Shown here piece after piece: positions 6,699 through 12,688 of a DNA stretch of 12,720 nucleotides. The notes below the pieces were generated by a model. The model worked only from the letters and a program-made list of their open reading frames with translations, was not told the origin of the DNA and ran no database searches. The stretch comes from Halobacteriales archaeon QH_10_65_19 (GTDB taxonomy: Archaea > Halobacteriota > Halobacteria > Halobacteriales > Haloarculaceae). The stretch lies in assembly GCA_003022085.1 (NCBI GenBank), contig PXQK01000107.1:1-12720 (forward strand), in the 5' to 3' direction. Positions within the stretch are counted from its first letter, which is position 1, and each line of letters starts with the position of its first letter. A program made the translations under genes and the position numbers.

Positions 6699-8045
6699 AT
6701 GGACGATACCCCGCGGGACACGGTGTCGCCGTCGCGGTGGCACGGCGAGAGTGCGCGAGCGCTCACCCGGACCGGGGGGACCGTGACACCGGAGCTGTCA
6801 CCGCCCGAGCCCGATCCTGCGGCGGACGTACACCTGTGGGACAGCTGGCTCCTCCGGAACCGGTACGGGGAGGTCGTGACCGTCGACGGGTGGCAGCTGC
6901 TGTTCGCGCTGACGACACCCGCAGAGCTGTTGCCCGGGAAGCGCCACGACAGCGCGGAGATACGGTACTTCTACTCGGGCGACGGTCGCAACTGGGAGCT
7001 GGGGGGGCGCGTCTTCGAGGGCGGGGCGCTCGGGCAGCGCCAGTGGGCGGGTTCGACCGTCTACGACGGGGACGACATCTACCTGTTCTACACCGCGGCC
7101 GGAGACGGAGACGCCGCAGAACTCACCTACAGTCAGCGGATTGCCGCCGCCCGCGGCGGCGGAATCACGGTGTCGCCAACAGGGGTCGGGATCGACGGCC
7201 CCTGGACCCACGAGATCATTCTGGAACCGGACGGCCAGTACTACGAGACCGAGAAGCAGGCCCGCGGGATGATCTACACCTTCCGGGATCCGTGGCTGTT
7301 CGAGGATCCGGCGACAGGCGAAACACACCTGCTGTTCGAGGCGAACAGTCCTGTACCCGAGGGGAGCGACCGCTGTAACGGCGACGCCCACAGGCAGGAG
7401 TTCAACGGCAGCGTCGGGGTCGCGCGCTCGCCCACGGACGACGTCCTGGAGTGGGAGCTCCAGCCCCCGCTTTTCGAGGCTGTCTGTGTCAACCAGGAGC
7501 TCGAACGGCCACACGTCGTCGTCCGGAACGGCCGGTACTACCTGTTTTTCTCCAGCCACAGACACACGTTCGCTCCGGGATTCGAGGGATTCGACGGGCT
7601 GTACGGCTTCGTCGCGGACTCGCTGTTCGGCGCGTACGAGCCGCTCAACGGGTCGGGGCTGGTGCTGACGAACCCGGCGAACGCACCGTACCAGTCGTAC
7701 TCCTGGATGGTCCACCCCCACCGCGAGGAGGTGCTCGTCCAGTCGTTCCTGAACTACCACGACTTCGACGGGACGTCGCTCGACGCGGTCGCGGAGATGC
7801 CCGAAAGCGAACAGCGCCGGCGGTTCGGCGGTACCCTCGGCGCGACGATCAGGCTGTGTCTCAAGGGGGAGACGACGCGTGTCTGTGGCGTGCTGGATCC
7901 CTGGCACATCCCGAGGGCCGACGAGGAGCTGCCGCCCCGGGAGGCGTCGTGGCCGCCGGAGGATCTGCAGCTCGACCCCGACCGGAGCCGGAGGGACACG
8001 TACGTCGGCGGGCGGCGGCCGGGCTACCGATCAGGATTGTACTAA
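6699..8045 (+). CDS. GH68 fructosyltransferase (levansucrase/inulosucrase family)
   Basis: This 448-residue enzyme is predicted to cleave sucrose and transfer fructosyl units to a growing fructan, or to water. The GH68 triad is visible: nucleophile Asp48 in LWDSW, transition-state stabiliser Asp197 in FRDPW and acid/base Glu269 in QELERPH. WAGST (116-120) matches the WSG-type sucrose-pocket motif. The length fits a single five-bladed propeller without extra binding domains. There is no signal peptide or Tat motif at the N-terminus (MDDTPRDTVSPSRW), so the enzyme looks cytoplasmic or leaves by an unrecognised route, unlike secreted bacterial levansucrases. Whether the product is levan (beta-2,6) or inulin (beta-2,1) cannot be read from sequence alone. 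The gene diverges from TrmB and its 3' end overlaps GH32 by 15 bases. Confidence 0.92.
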   Translation: MDDTPRDTVSPSRWHGESARALTRTGGTVTPELSPPEPDPAADVHLWDSWLLRNRYGEVVTVDGWQLLFALTTPAELLPGKRHDSAEIRYFYSGDGRNWELGGRVFEGGALGQRQWAGSTVYDGDDIYLFYTAAGDGDAAELTYSQRIAAARGGGITVSPTGVGIDGPWTHEIILEPDGQYYETEKQARGMIYTFRDPWLFEDPATGETHLLFEANSPVPEGSDRCNGDAHRQEFNGSVGVARSPTDDVLEWELQPPLFEAVCVNQELERPHVVVRNGRYYLFFSSHRHTFAPGFEGFDGLYGFVADSLFGAYEPLNGSGLVLTNPANAPYQSYSWMVHPHREEVLVQSFLNYHDFDGTSLDAVAEMPESEQRRRFGGTLGATIRLCLKGETTRVCGVLDPWHIPRADEELPPREASWPPEDLQLDPDRSRRDTYVGGRRPGYRSGLY

Positions 8046-10223
8046 ACAGGCCCCGTCGGGACCCCGTCCGTCGAAAGCGCTCCCCAGGCGCCAGCCCGAC
8101 AGCGACGTGACGGTGGCACGACCCGCCCGTGCGGCCAGCGAGAGGCCGGTGCTCGCTGGATCGGTCGGGTAGACGCGGCTCGTGAGGCAGTGGCGCCCGT
8201 TGGCGTACAGTTCGACGACCGATCCGTCGAGGAGCACCCGCAGCGAGAGCGGCTCGTCGTACGGCGTCACGTGCATTCGCTGTGTCTCGGCGAACACCCG
8301 TTTGTCGGCGCTCGCGGGCGACCTGTCGACGGTCAGCTCCCCTCCGCGCGTGTACGTAATCGGCGTGTACTCGGCCCTGTCGGGTGACTCGAGTACGGAC
8401 AGCTCGAACGCCTCGGCGTCTGCGAGGCGAACCTCGAACTCCAGTTCGAGCGTCCGGCCGCCCGCGTCGAGGCGTTCGCGCTGTCCACCGTCGAGGGTGA
8501 GCGACGCCGGCAGGCCGAGCGCGGCCTCGCGGAACTCCCGGAGCTCGGCGGCGGGGCGCTGGCGGATCCGCCCGTCGTCTCCCAGCGAGATTTCTCGCGG
8601 CACGGAGAGCGCGCCGGACCAGCCCGCGTCCCACTGTGCGCTGACGTCCCGGGCCTCCGGGAGCCACCCCCAGGTGAGCCACCGGTCGCCGTCGCGCATC
8701 GACTGTGGCGCATAGAAGTCGCCGTGGTCGAGCACCCCCTGCCGCTCGATGTCGAACCCGCCGTTCCGGCGCTCGCCTAGGAAGTACTGCACCGACTCGT
8801 AGTCGGAGACGTGGAGCAGCTGCCTCCCCCCGAGGTCGAGCAGTTCCGGACACTCCCAGATCGCGCCTGCCCCCTCCCAGTCGCCGATCAGCAGCGGCCC
8901 CTCGTAGCGCCAGTCCCGCAGGTCCTCGGAGGTGTACAGCAGCACCGCCCCGCCCCTGTCGGCGACGCCGCTGCCGATGAGCTGGTGCCAGATCCCGTCT
9001 TCCCGCCAGACGGTGTGGTCGCGGAACTCGGCCGCCCACTGTTCGGTCTCGAGCAGTTCGACGTCGTCTGGCGGTTCCGTGATGACCGGGTTCTCGTTGT
9101 GTTTGGTCCACCCACAGAGGTGTGCGCCGTCAGCCGTGGCGAGGCACGGGAGCTGTTCGCGCCCGTTACCCCCGGTGTAGAGGATTGTCGGCGTCCCGCC
9201 GTCGTCGACGGCACAGCCCGACCAGCAGCCGTCCCTGTCCGGGCTGTCGGGCGAAGGCGACAGCGCGACCGGCTCGTCGGCCCACGTGAGCAGGTCGTCG
9301 CTGACCGCGTGGCCCCAGTGCATCGTGTTGTGGAACGGGCCGCCGGGGTTGTACTGGTAGAAGACGTGGTACCGCCCGTCGTGCTTGATGAGGCCGTTGG
9401 GGTCGTTCAGCCAGTTGGCCGGCGGCGTCAGGTGGTAGGACGGCCGGTGGGGGTCCTCGGCCAGGCCGGCGCGTATGGCCGAGAGGTCGACCGCCTCCCA
9501 CGGCCGGCCCGGATGCTCGTAGCCGCCGGCCAGCGCCCCGAGACAGCCGGCCAGGACCGCGTCCCGGTTGTCGGCGAACGCTCCGGCGGCCGGGCCGTCG
9601 AAGGTCAACCCGGCACCGACCCCGAGCACAGCCCCCGTCCCGTTGTTCCAGGAGACGACGCGCATCTCCGCGGGCACGTCCTGTTCGCCGCAGACGGTCG
9701 AGGCGAGTATCTCGCCCCGTGACGGCAGTATATTCTCGTACCGGGCGACTGTCGGTGCCCCGTGTTCCCTGACAGGAATCCGCAGCGAGTCGAACGCCGA
9801 CGGGACGGGGTGGTCGTCGTGCATCGAACGCCAGAGCAGCCCGGTCGGCTCTGCCGCACCGTCGTTGGTGACGACGTCCGGCGGTACCGTCTCGACGCCG
9901 AGCGCGTCGACGCCCGCCATGGCGGCGCCCGTCAACAGCAGGCCGCCGCCGTCTGCGAGGAACGCGTCGACCGCCGCCGCGGCGTCCGCGAGCGGGTTCG
10001 ACCCGCCGATCGGCCTGTCGCGGTGCCACCAGAGGACGTCGAAGCGGTCGGTCGACCGGCGTCCGACCGGCCGTCCGCCTCCGGCGCCGTCCCCGGCCAG
10101 CGAACCGAACGGGACGAACTCGGCCGCTCCCCCGCGTTCGCGAAGGTGTGCCAGGGCGGCGCGCTGCTCGCCGGTCCCGTCGCCCTTCTGGAGGAGCCCG
10201 ACGCTGCCGACTGATTCGACCAT
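8031..10223 (-). CDS. GH32 fructosidase/sucrose hydrolase with extra N-terminal domain
   Basis: This 730-residue enzyme is predicted to hydrolyse beta-fructosyl bonds in sucrose, levan or inulin. Residues about 260-560 form the GH32 propeller with nucleophile Asp274 in NWLNDPNG, the WSG motif (334-336), Asp402 in FRDH (usually FRDP) and acid/base Glu457 in WECP. A beta-sandwich follows (about 575-715) with SVVELYANG. The first 240 residues are extra to the family. They include VLWWHRDRP (63-71) and a DGGGLLLTG loop (91-99) like class I amidotransferase or ThuA-like folds, with no clear catalytic Cys. No signal peptide is seen. The gene converges on GH68 and diverges from DUF457. A TTTACTA box 23-29 bases before the ATG supports this start. 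Confidence 0.9.
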   Translation of the reverse strand: MVESVGSVGLLQKGDGTGEQRAALAHLRERGGAAEFVPFGSLAGDGAGGGRPVGRRSTDRFDVLWWHRDRPIGGSNPLADAAAAVDAFLADGGGLLLTGAAMAGVDALGVETVPPDVVTNDGAAEPTGLLWRSMHDDHPVPSAFDSLRIPVREHGAPTVARYENILPSRGEILASTVCGEQDVPAEMRVVSWNNGTGAVLGVGAGLTFDGPAAGAFADNRDAVLAGCLGALAGGYEHPGRPWEAVDLSAIRAGLAEDPHRPSYHLTPPANWLNDPNGLIKHDGRYHVFYQYNPGGPFHNTMHWGHAVSDDLLTWADEPVALSPSPDSPDRDGCWSGCAVDDGGTPTILYTGGNGREQLPCLATADGAHLCGWTKHNENPVITEPPDDVELLETEQWAAEFRDHTVWREDGIWHQLIGSGVADRGGAVLLYTSEDLRDWRYEGPLLIGDWEGAGAIWECPELLDLGGRQLLHVSDYESVQYFLGERRNGGFDIERQGVLDHGDFYAPQSMRDGDRWLTWGWLPEARDVSAQWDAGWSGALSVPREISLGDDGRIRQRPAAELREFREAALGLPASLTLDGGQRERLDAGGRTLELEFEVRLADAEAFELSVLESPDRAEYTPITYTRGGELTVDRSPASADKRVFAETQRMHVTPYDEPLSLRVLLDGSVVELYANGRHCLTSRVYPTDPASTGLSLAARAGRATVTSLSGWRLGSAFDGRGPDGACLVQS

Positions 10224-10233
10224 ACCGAACGGA

Positions 10234-10252
10234 TACTACACCCGTTAGTAAA
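10234..10252 (-). promoter_or_regulatory. GH32 promoter with TrmB-like palindrome TACTA-N7-TAGTA
   Basis: TACTA (10234-10238) and TAGTA (10246-10250) form a perfect 5-7-5 palindrome. On the minus strand the outer arm is part of TTTACTA (10246-10252), the likely TATA box, 23-29 bases before the GH32 ATG. The layout resembles the TACT-N7/8-GAGTA site described for Halobacterium TrmB, with one changed base. Binding here would block TBP, giving repression of GH32. The link to the TrmB gene in this window is inference. Confidence 0.5.
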
Positions 10253-10292
10253 GATTTGACGAACTCCCGCGCACCGGCGCAAGCCGAACAGG

Positions 10293-10298
10293 TTATGG
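10293..10298 (+). promoter_or_regulatory. TATA-like box for the DUF457 gene
   Basis: GGTTATGG places TTATGG at 10293-10298, 24-29 bases before the ATG at 10322. This spacing favours the ATG at 10322 over the upstream in-frame ATG at 10307 and suggests a leaderless message. Confidence 0.4.
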
Positions 10299-10321
10299 GT
10301 GGGAGGATGGAAGAAAGCCGC

Positions 10322-10834
10322 ATGTGGCCCTGGGGACACCTTGCCGTCGCGTACCTGCTCTCGACCGGGTACGTGCGCGCTCGCTTCGACCGGCCGATCC
10401 GGGGCGGACCGGTCTTGTGGCTCGCGCTCGACAGCCAGCTCCCCGACCTCGTGGACAAGCCCCTCGCCTGGTACGTCCGCACGCTGCCGACGGGTCGGTC
10501 GCTGGCGCACTCGCTGCTGGTCGTAGTGCCGCTCGCCGTTCTGGCGTACGTCCTCGCGCGCCGGGTCGGCAGGCGCGAGTCCGGCGCAGTGTTCGGGATC
10601 GGAGTGCTCTCGCACGTCCTCTCTGACGCGCTCCCGGCGCTCTGGAACCCGGACGCGACAGCGAGTTTCCTGCTGTGGCCGGCGCTTCCGGTGACACCCT
10701 ACGAGGGTGGACCGCCGACCATACTTGAGCTGCAGCCGCGGCCAGCCCGTAGGCCAGGCCGGCGACCAGCAGGAACTCGCCCGCGAAGGCCTGGACGGCA
10801 ACCAGGTACGACAGCCCGAGCAGCGCGAGGATGA
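10322..10834 (+). CDS. DUF457/YdjM-type membrane-bound metal-dependent hydrolase, 3' end apparently lost
   Basis: The first 135 or so residues match small membrane metal-dependent hydrolases of the DUF457 type. His6 lies in MWPWGHLA, Asp42 and Asp45 in PDLVDKPLAW, His63 in RSLAHSLL, and His98 and Asp102 in LSHVLSDALP. Hydrophobic segments lie at about 64-80 and 89-101, and FLLWPALPVTPYEGG follows. Substrate is unknown. From about residue 136 the frame turns into an Arg/Pro/Gly-rich tail that is the antisense of the neighbouring minus-strand gene. It lacks both the C-terminal TM segment expected of the family and the acidic bias of haloarchaeal proteins. I read this as a gene whose true 3' end has been deleted. 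The stop at 10832-10834 is then accidental. A sequencing or assembly error is possible. Confidence 0.7.
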   Translation: MWPWGHLAVAYLLSTGYVRARFDRPIRGGPVLWLALDSQLPDLVDKPLAWYVRTLPTGRSLAHSLLVVVPLAVLAYVLARRVGRRESGAVFGIGVLSHVLSDALPALWNPDATASFLLWPALPVTPYEGGPPTILELQPRPARRPGRRPAGTRPRRPGRQPGTTARAARG

Positions 10835-10868
10835 AGACCGCGACGACGGTTCTGTCCTGTTGCTCCAT
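10707..10868 (-). pseudogene. Small two-TM membrane protein, 3' end apparently lost
   Basis: From ATG 10868 the frame encodes MEQQDRTVVAVF and two TM helices (about 8-28 and 31-50), ending near VWSAVHPRR (49-57). No stop follows until 10293. The reading after about 10707 is Arg/Pro-rich antisense of the DUF457 gene, so the plausible coding part ends where that gene's plausible part also ends. A shift of frame would reach a stop at 10699 (reading MVGGPPS before it), so a small indel is an alternative to a larger deletion. The start lies 16 bases after the stop of the next minus-strand membrane protein, so the two are probably co-transcribed. Function unknown. Confidence 0.5.
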
Positions 10869-10883
10869 GGTTCTGTTTCTCTC

Positions 10884-11177
10884 TCACTTCCGCGGCGGGT
10901 GTTTCCTCTCGGCCGGTGTACCCTCGGCTGCGCGCGCACCGAGCGCGACGACCGCCACGACGAGCAGCCCGATCACCAGGAGTGTGACGACGAGCAGCGC
11001 GACGCTGCCGGGGTTGTTCCCGACTGCTTCCCACGGCGACTGGACGAGCGCGTTGAATACATCCGGAGCAGCGACCCTGAAAAGCAGGTACATGAGCAGG
11101 ATGCTGGTGCCGGCCAGCACTGTCACCGCGCCCAGGTAGAGGTGGACGGGATCCACGCGCCGGTCTGCCCTTTCCAT
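10884..11177 (-). CDS. Small two-TM membrane protein
   Basis: This 97-residue protein has two clear TM helices (about 13-34 and 57-80), joined by a loop with SPWEAVGNNPGS and ending in a basic tail. I do not recognise the family. The ATG at 11177 gives a short charged N-terminus (MERADRRVDP) ahead of the first helix. An upstream in-frame start at 11297 would add Cys/Arg-rich sequence that does not look coding. A TTTTT tract lies about 30 bases before the start on the minus strand, and GCCCC-GAGGT-GGGGC (11184-11198) could fold just before the ATG. Together with the next gene downstream it forms a two-gene small-membrane-protein unit. Confidence 0.65.
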   Translation of the reverse strand: MERADRRVDPVHLYLGAVTVLAGTSILLMYLLFRVAAPDVFNALVQSPWEAVGNNPGSVALLVVTLLVIGLLVVAVVALGARAAEGTPAERKHPPRK

Positions 11178-11223
11178 GCGTTCGCCCCGAGGTGGGGCAG
11201 CACGAAAAAGACAGCGGAGCCAG

Positions 11224-11313
11224 TCACAGCGACAGCAGTAGTGCCGCGCCGTCGCGTTCGAACGTGGTACCGTAGGGCGCCGAGAGGTCCCGAACATGAC
11301 TGTGTGATAACAT
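11224..11313 (-). CDS. Possible 29-residue small protein
   Basis: From ATG 11313 the frame reads MLSHSHVRDLSAPYG and ends with GAALLLSL and a TGA at 11224-11226. Unlike the antisense sequence further upstream in this frame, this stretch has a balanced, protein-like composition, and it lies 46 bases before the small membrane protein gene on the same strand. GGGGAG directly abuts the ATG, too close for a normal ribosome site. It could be a real small protein, the end of a decayed gene, or chance. It lies within the 11178-11425 gap, where I see nothing else firm except the DUF192 promoter. Confidence 0.2.
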   Translation of the reverse strand: MLSHSHVRDLSAPYGTTFERDGAALLLSL

Positions 11314-11393
11314 CTCCCCGGTCAAAAGTCCGTCAACGGCCGCGACGACGGGACCGCTGTCCGGTGAAGGCAGTGGATCGCCCGACTCCCAAA

Positions 11394-11401
11394 CCGATAA
11401 G
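11394..11401 (+). promoter_or_regulatory. TATA-like box for the DUF192 lipoprotein gene
   Basis: CCGATAAG (11394-11401) lies about 25-32 bases before the ATG at 11426, at the expected archaeal TATA position for a leaderless message. It supports the chosen start codon. Confidence 0.4.
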
Positions 11402-11425
11402 ACACGTCCGCCCCGACAGGACCCT

Positions 11426-12046
11426 ATGGAAGAGCCCTCCCGACGACAGGTCCTCGTAGCCGCGTGCGCAGTCGGACTCGCGGGGTGCACCTCGGACGAC
11501 GGAGACGGCGCGGACAACGGAGCGGACGGGGCCGCCCCCACGCCGACAGAGGCGTCGGCATCGACACCTGAAGTGACGCCGACCGGTGCGCAGGGGGCGA
11601 CGCCGACCGAAACGTCCGAGGAGACGCCGACAGCGACGCCGGTCGAGGTCCACGAGGAGTACGAGACAACGGAGGTCACCGTCCGCTCGGCGGACGGCGA
11701 GGTACTGGGCTCGGTGACGGCCGCCGTCGCGGACACGTCGGACCTCCGGTATCTCGGACTGAGCGACACCGAGTTCCTGCCCGAGGACCGCGGCATGCTG
11801 TTCGTCTACGACGAGGTCCGGGACCTCACGTTCGTCATGCGGGAAATGGACTTCCCGATAGACATCGTCTACGCCGACGACGAGGGTGTCATCACGAGCA
11901 TCCACCACGCACGCGCACCCGGTCCCGACGAGGACGGCAACGATCTGCGGTTCCCCGGTCGCGGGCAGCACGTTCTCGAGATCAACCGTCACTGGACCAC
12001 CGACCGTGGCGTCGAGGAAGGTGACGTGCTCGCGTTCGAACTGTGA
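11426..12046 (+). CDS. Tat-type lipoprotein with DUF192 domain
   Basis: This 206-residue protein begins with twin arginines (Arg6-Arg7), a hydrophobic stretch and a lipobox LAGC with Cys21, so it is probably exported by Tat and lipid-anchored on the cell surface. A Thr/Pro/Asp-rich spacer (about 22-75) built of near-repeating TPT/TPE units and likely glycosylated leads to a DUF192 domain (about 85-206). Family-like motifs include RYLGLSDTEFLPEDRGMLF (113-131), FVMREMDFPIDIVYAD (about 137-152) and the late EEGD (199-202). DUF192 function is not settled; it is found as single-domain exported proteins in bacteria and archaea. The gene has its own promoter. A 6-bp hairpin follows 20 bases after the stop. 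Confidence 0.88.
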   Translation: MEEPSRRQVLVAACAVGLAGCTSDDGDGADNGADGAAPTPTEASASTPEVTPTGAQGATPTETSEETPTATPVEVHEEYETTEVTVRSADGEVLGSVTAAVADTSDLRYLGLSDTEFLPEDRGMLFVYDEVRDLTFVMREMDFPIDIVYADDEGVITSIHHARAPGPDEDGNDLRFPGRGQHVLEINRHWTTDRGVEEGDVLAFEL

Positions 12047-12065
12047 CTGGACGGCGAGCCCGCCG

Positions 12066-12085
12066 AAGCATTCAAGCCGATGCTT
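12066..12085 (+). terminator. Hairpin after the DUF192 gene
   Basis: AAGCAT (12066-12071) and ATGCTT (12080-12085) form a 6-bp stem with an 8-base loop, 20 bases past the DUF192 stop and followed by pyrimidine-rich TCCTTATG. It may end the DUF192 transcript. It also lies 21 bases ahead of the next small gene, so a role in that promoter is possible. Confidence 0.35.
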
Positions 12086-12105
12086 TCCTTATGCTACTCC
12101 GTACT

Positions 12106-12255
12106 ATGTGTCACCACGGTTACGACCCGGCCGACTGGCGGACCAAGTTCGAAGAGGAGCACGAGGCCGAGGAACAGGAAGACGAGAAGCCGTCCTTCCT
12201 GAACGACGAGACTGAGACTGACGTCGAACTGGTCACGGACGGCGGCGACGAGTGA
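12106..12255 (+). CDS. Small acidic protein with MCHH N-terminus
   Basis: This 49-residue protein starts MCHHGYDPADW and continues as a highly acidic chain (Glu/Asp-rich between about 18 and 49) with no TM segment. The Cys-His-His cluster could bind a metal. Short haloarchaeal proteins beginning MCHH are familiar to me, but I know of no function. An in-frame ATG at 12091 (MLLRTMCHH) is possible. I prefer 12106 because of the N-terminal motif, although no well-placed TATA box decides it. A hairpin follows 10 bases after the stop. Confidence 0.65.
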   Translation: MCHHGYDPADWRTKFEEEHEAEEQEDEKPSFLNDETETDVELVTDGGDE

Positions 12256-12263
12256 TCGCCCCC

Positions 12264-12281
12264 CGGTGAGCGCGGTCACCG
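12264..12281 (+). terminator. Hairpin after the small acidic protein gene
   Basis: CGGTGA (12264-12269) and TCACCG (12276-12281) pair as a 6-bp GC-rich stem with a 6-base loop, beginning 9 bases after the stop at 12255. Position and shape suit a terminator, but there is no T tract after it. Confidence 0.35.
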
Positions 12282-12285
12282 CGTA

Positions 12286-12355
12286 CAGTCGCTAGTTGTC
12301 TGCTCTGGCTCAAGAGAGCGACTGCTGACACATAGTGGTTAGTATGAAGCGACTG
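12286..12355. repeat. 8-base motif in three copies at exact 31-base steps
   Basis: CAGTCGCT (12286-12293) is the inverted form of AGCGACTG, which then occurs at 12317-12324 and 12348-12355. The three starts are each exactly 31 bases apart, about three helical turns, so all copies would face one side of the DNA. They lie between the small acidic gene and the tRNA, where no gene is seen. This could be a binding-site array or chance. Confidence 0.45.
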
Positions 12356-12394
12356 AATCGGTTGAGTGAACCACCGGAGGGAGTTGGATTGTAG

Positions 12395-12467
12395 CGTCCT
12401 GGCGGAGATTTGAACTCCGGTCTCTGGCTCCGCAAGCCAAAAGGATAGTCCACTACCCTACCAGGAC
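12395..12467 (-). tRNA. tRNA-Arg, anticodon GCG
   Basis: Read on the minus strand, a perfect 7-bp acceptor stem (GTCCTGG with CCAGGAC) encloses a D arm with AGTGGAC. The anticodon stem is TTGGC/GCCAG with loop TTGCGGA, giving anticodon GCG at 12431-12433 (reads CGC, and CGU by wobble). A four-base variable region and a T arm CGGAG-TTCAAAT-CTCCG follow, with discriminator G. It is 73 nt long with no intron and no encoded CCA. The T stem and acceptor pair fully. A TTTAGC box (12493-12498) lies 26-31 bases upstream and is a likely promoter. Confidence 0.95.
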
Positions 12468-12492
12468 TCGTCTACTGGTAGCGGGGGTCCAG

Positions 12493-12498
12493 CTAAAG
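12493..12498 (-). promoter_or_regulatory. TATA-like box for tRNA-Arg
   Basis: CTTTAGC on the minus strand has TTTAGC at 12493-12498, 26-31 bases before the tRNA 5' end at 12467. The spacing fits an archaeal promoter with initiation close to the mature 5' end. Confidence 0.4.
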
Positions 12499-12501
12499 GA
12501 G

Positions 12502-12600
12502 TTACGGTTCATCGACTGCGTGTAAAACGAACTTCTTGATCAACGCGTGTTTATCTTGATGATCTGCGACACGTTGGAAGTGTGGTTCGCTCGCAGCGTC
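12502..12600 (-). pseudogene. Possible gene remnant upstream of tRNA-Arg
   Basis: A 32-codon open stretch with no start codon ends in LIKKFVLHAVDEP and a TAA (12502-12504). It is preceded in frame by another TAA (12601-12603). The Lys/His content and lower GC differ from the neighbouring genes. The plus strand is also open across part of it (MICDTLEVWFARS from 12560). It may be the decayed end of a mobile-element or other acquired gene; I cannot name the family, and chance is possible. Confidence 0.15.
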
Positions 12601-12669
12601 TTAGATAGAGAACGTCATGAATGACCGTACACCTCACAACTGACATTTAAACAGTATAATCGAAAGAAG

Positions 12670-12688
12670 GATTCGAATCTTTTTATGT
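12670..12688 (+). promoter_or_regulatory. Perfect 10-bp palindrome beside a TATA-like box
   Basis: GATTCGAATC (12670-12679) is a perfect palindrome, directly followed by TTTTTATGT, a TATA-like box at 12680-12688. This is a candidate operator and promoter for a gene starting beyond the window end. The 12468-12720 stretch otherwise holds the tRNA promoter, a second TATA-like run (ATTTAAA near 12645) and the possible remnant. No intact gene is seen. Confidence 0.35.

Noticed and set aside
6536..7378. Long plus-strand frame across the TrmB-GH68 gap and GH68
   Set aside because: It is Arg/Gly-rich, lies out of frame with GH68, and GH68 has full catalytic motifs.
7861..9111. Long minus-strand frame across the GH68/GH32 junction
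   Set aside because: It is a shadow frame: Arg/Pro-rich, lacking family motifs and contained within two well-supported genes.
12256..12394. Regularly spaced repeats as a CRISPR array
   Set aside because: The repeated unit is only 8 bases, one copy is inverted, and no cas genes are present.
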